A DNA stretch of 7,270 bases from an uncultured Bacteroidota bacterium. GTDB taxonomy: Bacteria; Bacteroidota; Bacteroidia; Flavobacteriales; Flavobacteriaceae. Each line of letters opens with the position of its first letter. Positions within the stretch are counted from its first letter, which is position 1. The stretch spans positions 1 to 7,270 of the forward strand of contig CAILTC010000158.1 of assembly GCA_903837025.1 (NCBI GenBank), given 5' to 3'. A program made the position numbers and the translations under genes. Under the pieces are notes generated by a model. The model was not told the origin of the DNA and ran no database searches. It saw nothing but the letters and a program-made list of their open reading frames with translations. This document shows, piece after piece, positions 5,807 to 7,270 of this stretch.

Positions 5807-7270
5807 ATGAAGCAATCCTACTTAAATTCAGAAAGAAATGCTGCCGCATCATTAAATCCATCAAAAACCATTCGTTTGTTGTTGATGGTTTTGTTTGTTG
5901 GGTTAACAACTTTGTTTTCTTTTGGGCAAACAGCAACATTTAGTACACCAGGAACTTCAACTTGGGTTTGTCCTGTAGGAGTGACCTCTGTTAAAGTTGA
6001 AGCATGGGGAAGTGGTGAAGCAGGTTCGGGATCAAGTGGTTCTGGTGGGGGTGGTGCTTTTGCAGGAAATAATGCGCTTGCAGTAACACCTGGTGCTTCT
6101 TATACTATTGTAGTAGGTGTTGGAGGTTCTTCTGCTAGTATAAATGGAGTAAATACAACAATGGCTTTGACTTCAACTCCAGCCACATATATAATCAGTG
6201 CTCAAGGTGGTGGGATAATAGCAAATAATAAAGGAGGTTTAGCTGCTAACTGTACAGGAACAATAAAATTTTCTGGAGGAGATGGTAGAAATAGTGGTTT
6301 TAACCCAGGTGAAGGTGGAGGAGGTTCTGGTGGTTCTGGTGGTTCTGGTGGTACAGGAGGTGCTGCTACATCTACTACGCCTGGTATAGCGGGTGTAGCA
6401 GGAATTGCTGCTGGAGGAGGAAGTCCGGGAGCCGCAGGAGGAAAAGGAGCGACCACTACGCAAGATGGGTTTGATGGCGTTTCTCCAGGTGGAGGCGGAG
6501 GATCAAGAGGTTCGTCAGGAAATACAAGCGGGAGCGGCGGAGATGGTCAGGTAATTATTACTTGGGTATGCCCAACATATAGCCTAACTGGAGCTAATAG
6601 TGCTACAACAGCTTGTGCCTCTGTGGGAACATCAATAGTAACATTAGTATCTAGCGTTACGGGCCTTCCTGTAGGAACTTATACAGTAACATATAATACT
6701 AGTTCTCCTTCCCAAACAGGAAAAACAGCAACTATGACAGTTACAACTGCTGGAACAGGGACTTTTTCTGCGACTGGTTTAACATCGTCAGGTTCGTCAA
6801 CAGTTACTGTGACTAATATAGCTTCTACAACTTGCTCAAGTACTATTAGTGCTAGTAATACTGCAACTGTAACGGTAAATCCAAATGCCGCAATAAGTTC
6901 ACAATCTACGGCTACACAAACACAATGTATCACAGCTGCATTTTCACCCATCACTGTAACGGCAATAGGATCTGGACTGTCATACCAATGGTATAGTAAT
7001 GCTTCAAACTCTAATACAGGAGGAACATCGTTAGCGTCAACCAATGGAGCACAGACCAATAGTTACACACCACAATCGACAGTTGCGGGAACATTGTATT
7101 ATTATTGTATTGTAACAGGAACTTGTGGATCAGCAATAACAAGTGCTGTTTCGGGAGCATTTATTACGAATCCGAATGCTGCAATAAGTTCACAATCTAC
7201 GGCTACACAAACAAAATGTATCACAGTTGCATTTTCACCCATCACAGTAACGGCAACTGGATCTGGGTTA
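5807..7270 (+). CDS. Giant adhesin-like secreted protein with glycine-rich domain and Ig-like repeats, N-terminal part
   Basis: The frame is open from the ATG at 5807 to the window edge, 488 codons with no stop, so the gene continues beyond it. Residues 1-40 form a signal peptide with a long polar N-region and a hydrophobic core RLLLMVLFVGLTTLFSFG (23-40); cleavage before Q41 is likely. The only other nearby Met (27) lies inside that core, which supports the first ATG. Residues about 43-254 are a glycine-rich domain: it opens with STWVCPVGVTSVKVEAWG (51-68), contains dense Gly/Ser runs, and closes with GGDGQVIITWV. Residues 255-359 form an Ig-like or PKD-like region. At 360 an array of 97-residue Ig-like repeats begins, with C374, W395 and C434 placed like an Ig core, plus an extra C440. 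Surface display through T9SS is likely from context, but the sorting domain lies outside the window. Adhesion or gliding (SprB-like) is inference. Confidence 0.9.
   Translation, partial: MKQSYLNSERNAAASLNPSKTIRLLLMVLFVGLTTLFSFGQTATFSTPGTSTWVCPVGVTSVKVEAWGSGEAGSGSSGSGGGGAFAGNNALAVTPGASYTIVVGVGGSSASINGVNTTMALTSTPATYIISAQGGGIIANNKGGLAANCTGTIKFSGGDGRNSGFNPGEGGGGSGGSGGSGGTGGAATSTTPGIAGVAGIAAGGGSPGAAGGKGATTTQDGFDGVSPGGGGGSRGSSGNTSGSGGDGQVIITWVCPTYSLTGANSATTACASVGTSIVTLVSSVTGLPVGTYTVTYNTSSPSQTGKTATMTVTTAGTGTFSATGLTSSGSSTVTVTNIASTTCSSTISASNTATVTVNPNAAISSQSTATQTQCITAAFSPITVTAIGSGLSYQWYSNASNSNTGGTSLASTNGAQTNSYTPQSTVAGTLYYYCIVTGTCGSAITSAVSGAFITNPNAAISSQSTATQTKCITVAFSPITVTATGSGL
6323..6358 (+). repeat. 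In-frame 9-base tandem repeat (Gly-Ser-Gly)
   Basis: GGTTCTGGT is present three times exactly (6323-6331, 6332-6340, 6341-6349), followed by a diverged copy GGTACAGGA (6350-6358). Each unit encodes Gly-Ser-Gly, so gain or loss of units keeps the frame and only changes the length of the glycine-rich domain. Confidence 0.7.
6884..7174 (+). repeat. Ig-like repeat unit 1, 291 bases
   Basis: This is a complete unit of 97 codons (residues 360-456), from NAAISSQSTATQT to the TNP that precedes the next NAAISSQ. It has the pattern C-I-T, F-S-P-I-T-V-T-A, S-Y-Q-W-Y-S-N, S-Y-T-P-Q and Y-Y-Y-C typical of bacterial Ig-like domains in flavobacterial surface proteins. Confidence 0.85.
7175..7270 (+). repeat. 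Ig-like repeat unit 2, cut by the window edge
   Basis: The first 96 bases of the second unit are seen. They align without gaps to 6884-6979 with 87 of 96 bases identical. The 32 encoded residues differ at three positions (Q/K, A/V and I/T). Such high DNA identity points to recent duplication or ongoing gene conversion and suggests that more units follow. Confidence 0.85.

Noticed and set aside
6202..6463. Proline-rich and Ser/Thr/Arg-rich reading frames on the minus strand
   Set aside because: They are antisense shadows of the glycine-rich domain in the adhesin frame: glycine codons read backwards give proline or serine/threonine codons. They have no family features.
6679..7059. 126-codon minus-strand reading frame
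   Set aside because: It lies wholly opposite the Ig-like region of the adhesin, has a repetitive Val/Ala-rich composition and no leader of its own.

Overview
The window looks like a chromosomal stretch from a Flavobacterium-type member of the Bacteroidetes. The evidence is AT-rich DNA, A-rich leaders without Shine-Dalgarno sequences in front of the starts, a RecX of flavobacterial type, and two large secreted proteins of the kind exported by the type IX secretion system (T9SS). One of these carries a recognisable T9SS C-terminal sorting domain. No tRNA, rRNA, CRISPR array, transposase or integrase was seen.

Layout from left to right: (1) bases 1-130 hold the last 42 codons of a FemAB/GNAT-fold acyltransferase-like protein. 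(2) A 339-base gap follows, then a complete paralogue of the same protein (470-1516, 348 aa), so this is a tandem duplication. (3) recX (1605-2084) lies on the minus strand, convergent with the acyltransferase; the short gap between them holds overlapping alternative hairpins. (4) A 287-base divergent intergenic region leads into a 941-aa secreted protein (2372-5197) with a signal peptide, beta-rich and PKD-like regions, and a T9SS sorting domain. It is followed by a good intrinsic terminator. (5) A 541-base very AT-rich non-coding stretch (5266-5806) contains several degenerate repeated motifs, one of which also occurs upstream of the 941-aa gene. (6) A second secreted protein starts at 5807 and is still open at base 7270 (488 codons seen). 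It has a signal peptide, a glycine-rich domain, an Ig-like region and the start of a tandem array of 97-residue Ig-like repeats, which is the architecture of a giant surface adhesin.

Taken together, the right two thirds is a cell-surface locus of two T9SS-type cargo genes in the same orientation but in separate transcription units. The left part is the end of what may be a surface-polysaccharide or cell-wall modification cluster; that is inferred from the family only. RecX is a housekeeping gene between the two. I did not find a clearly new multi-gene system. The points most worth following are the adhesin with near-identical repeats, the repeated motifs in the long leader before it, and the paralogous acyltransferase pair.
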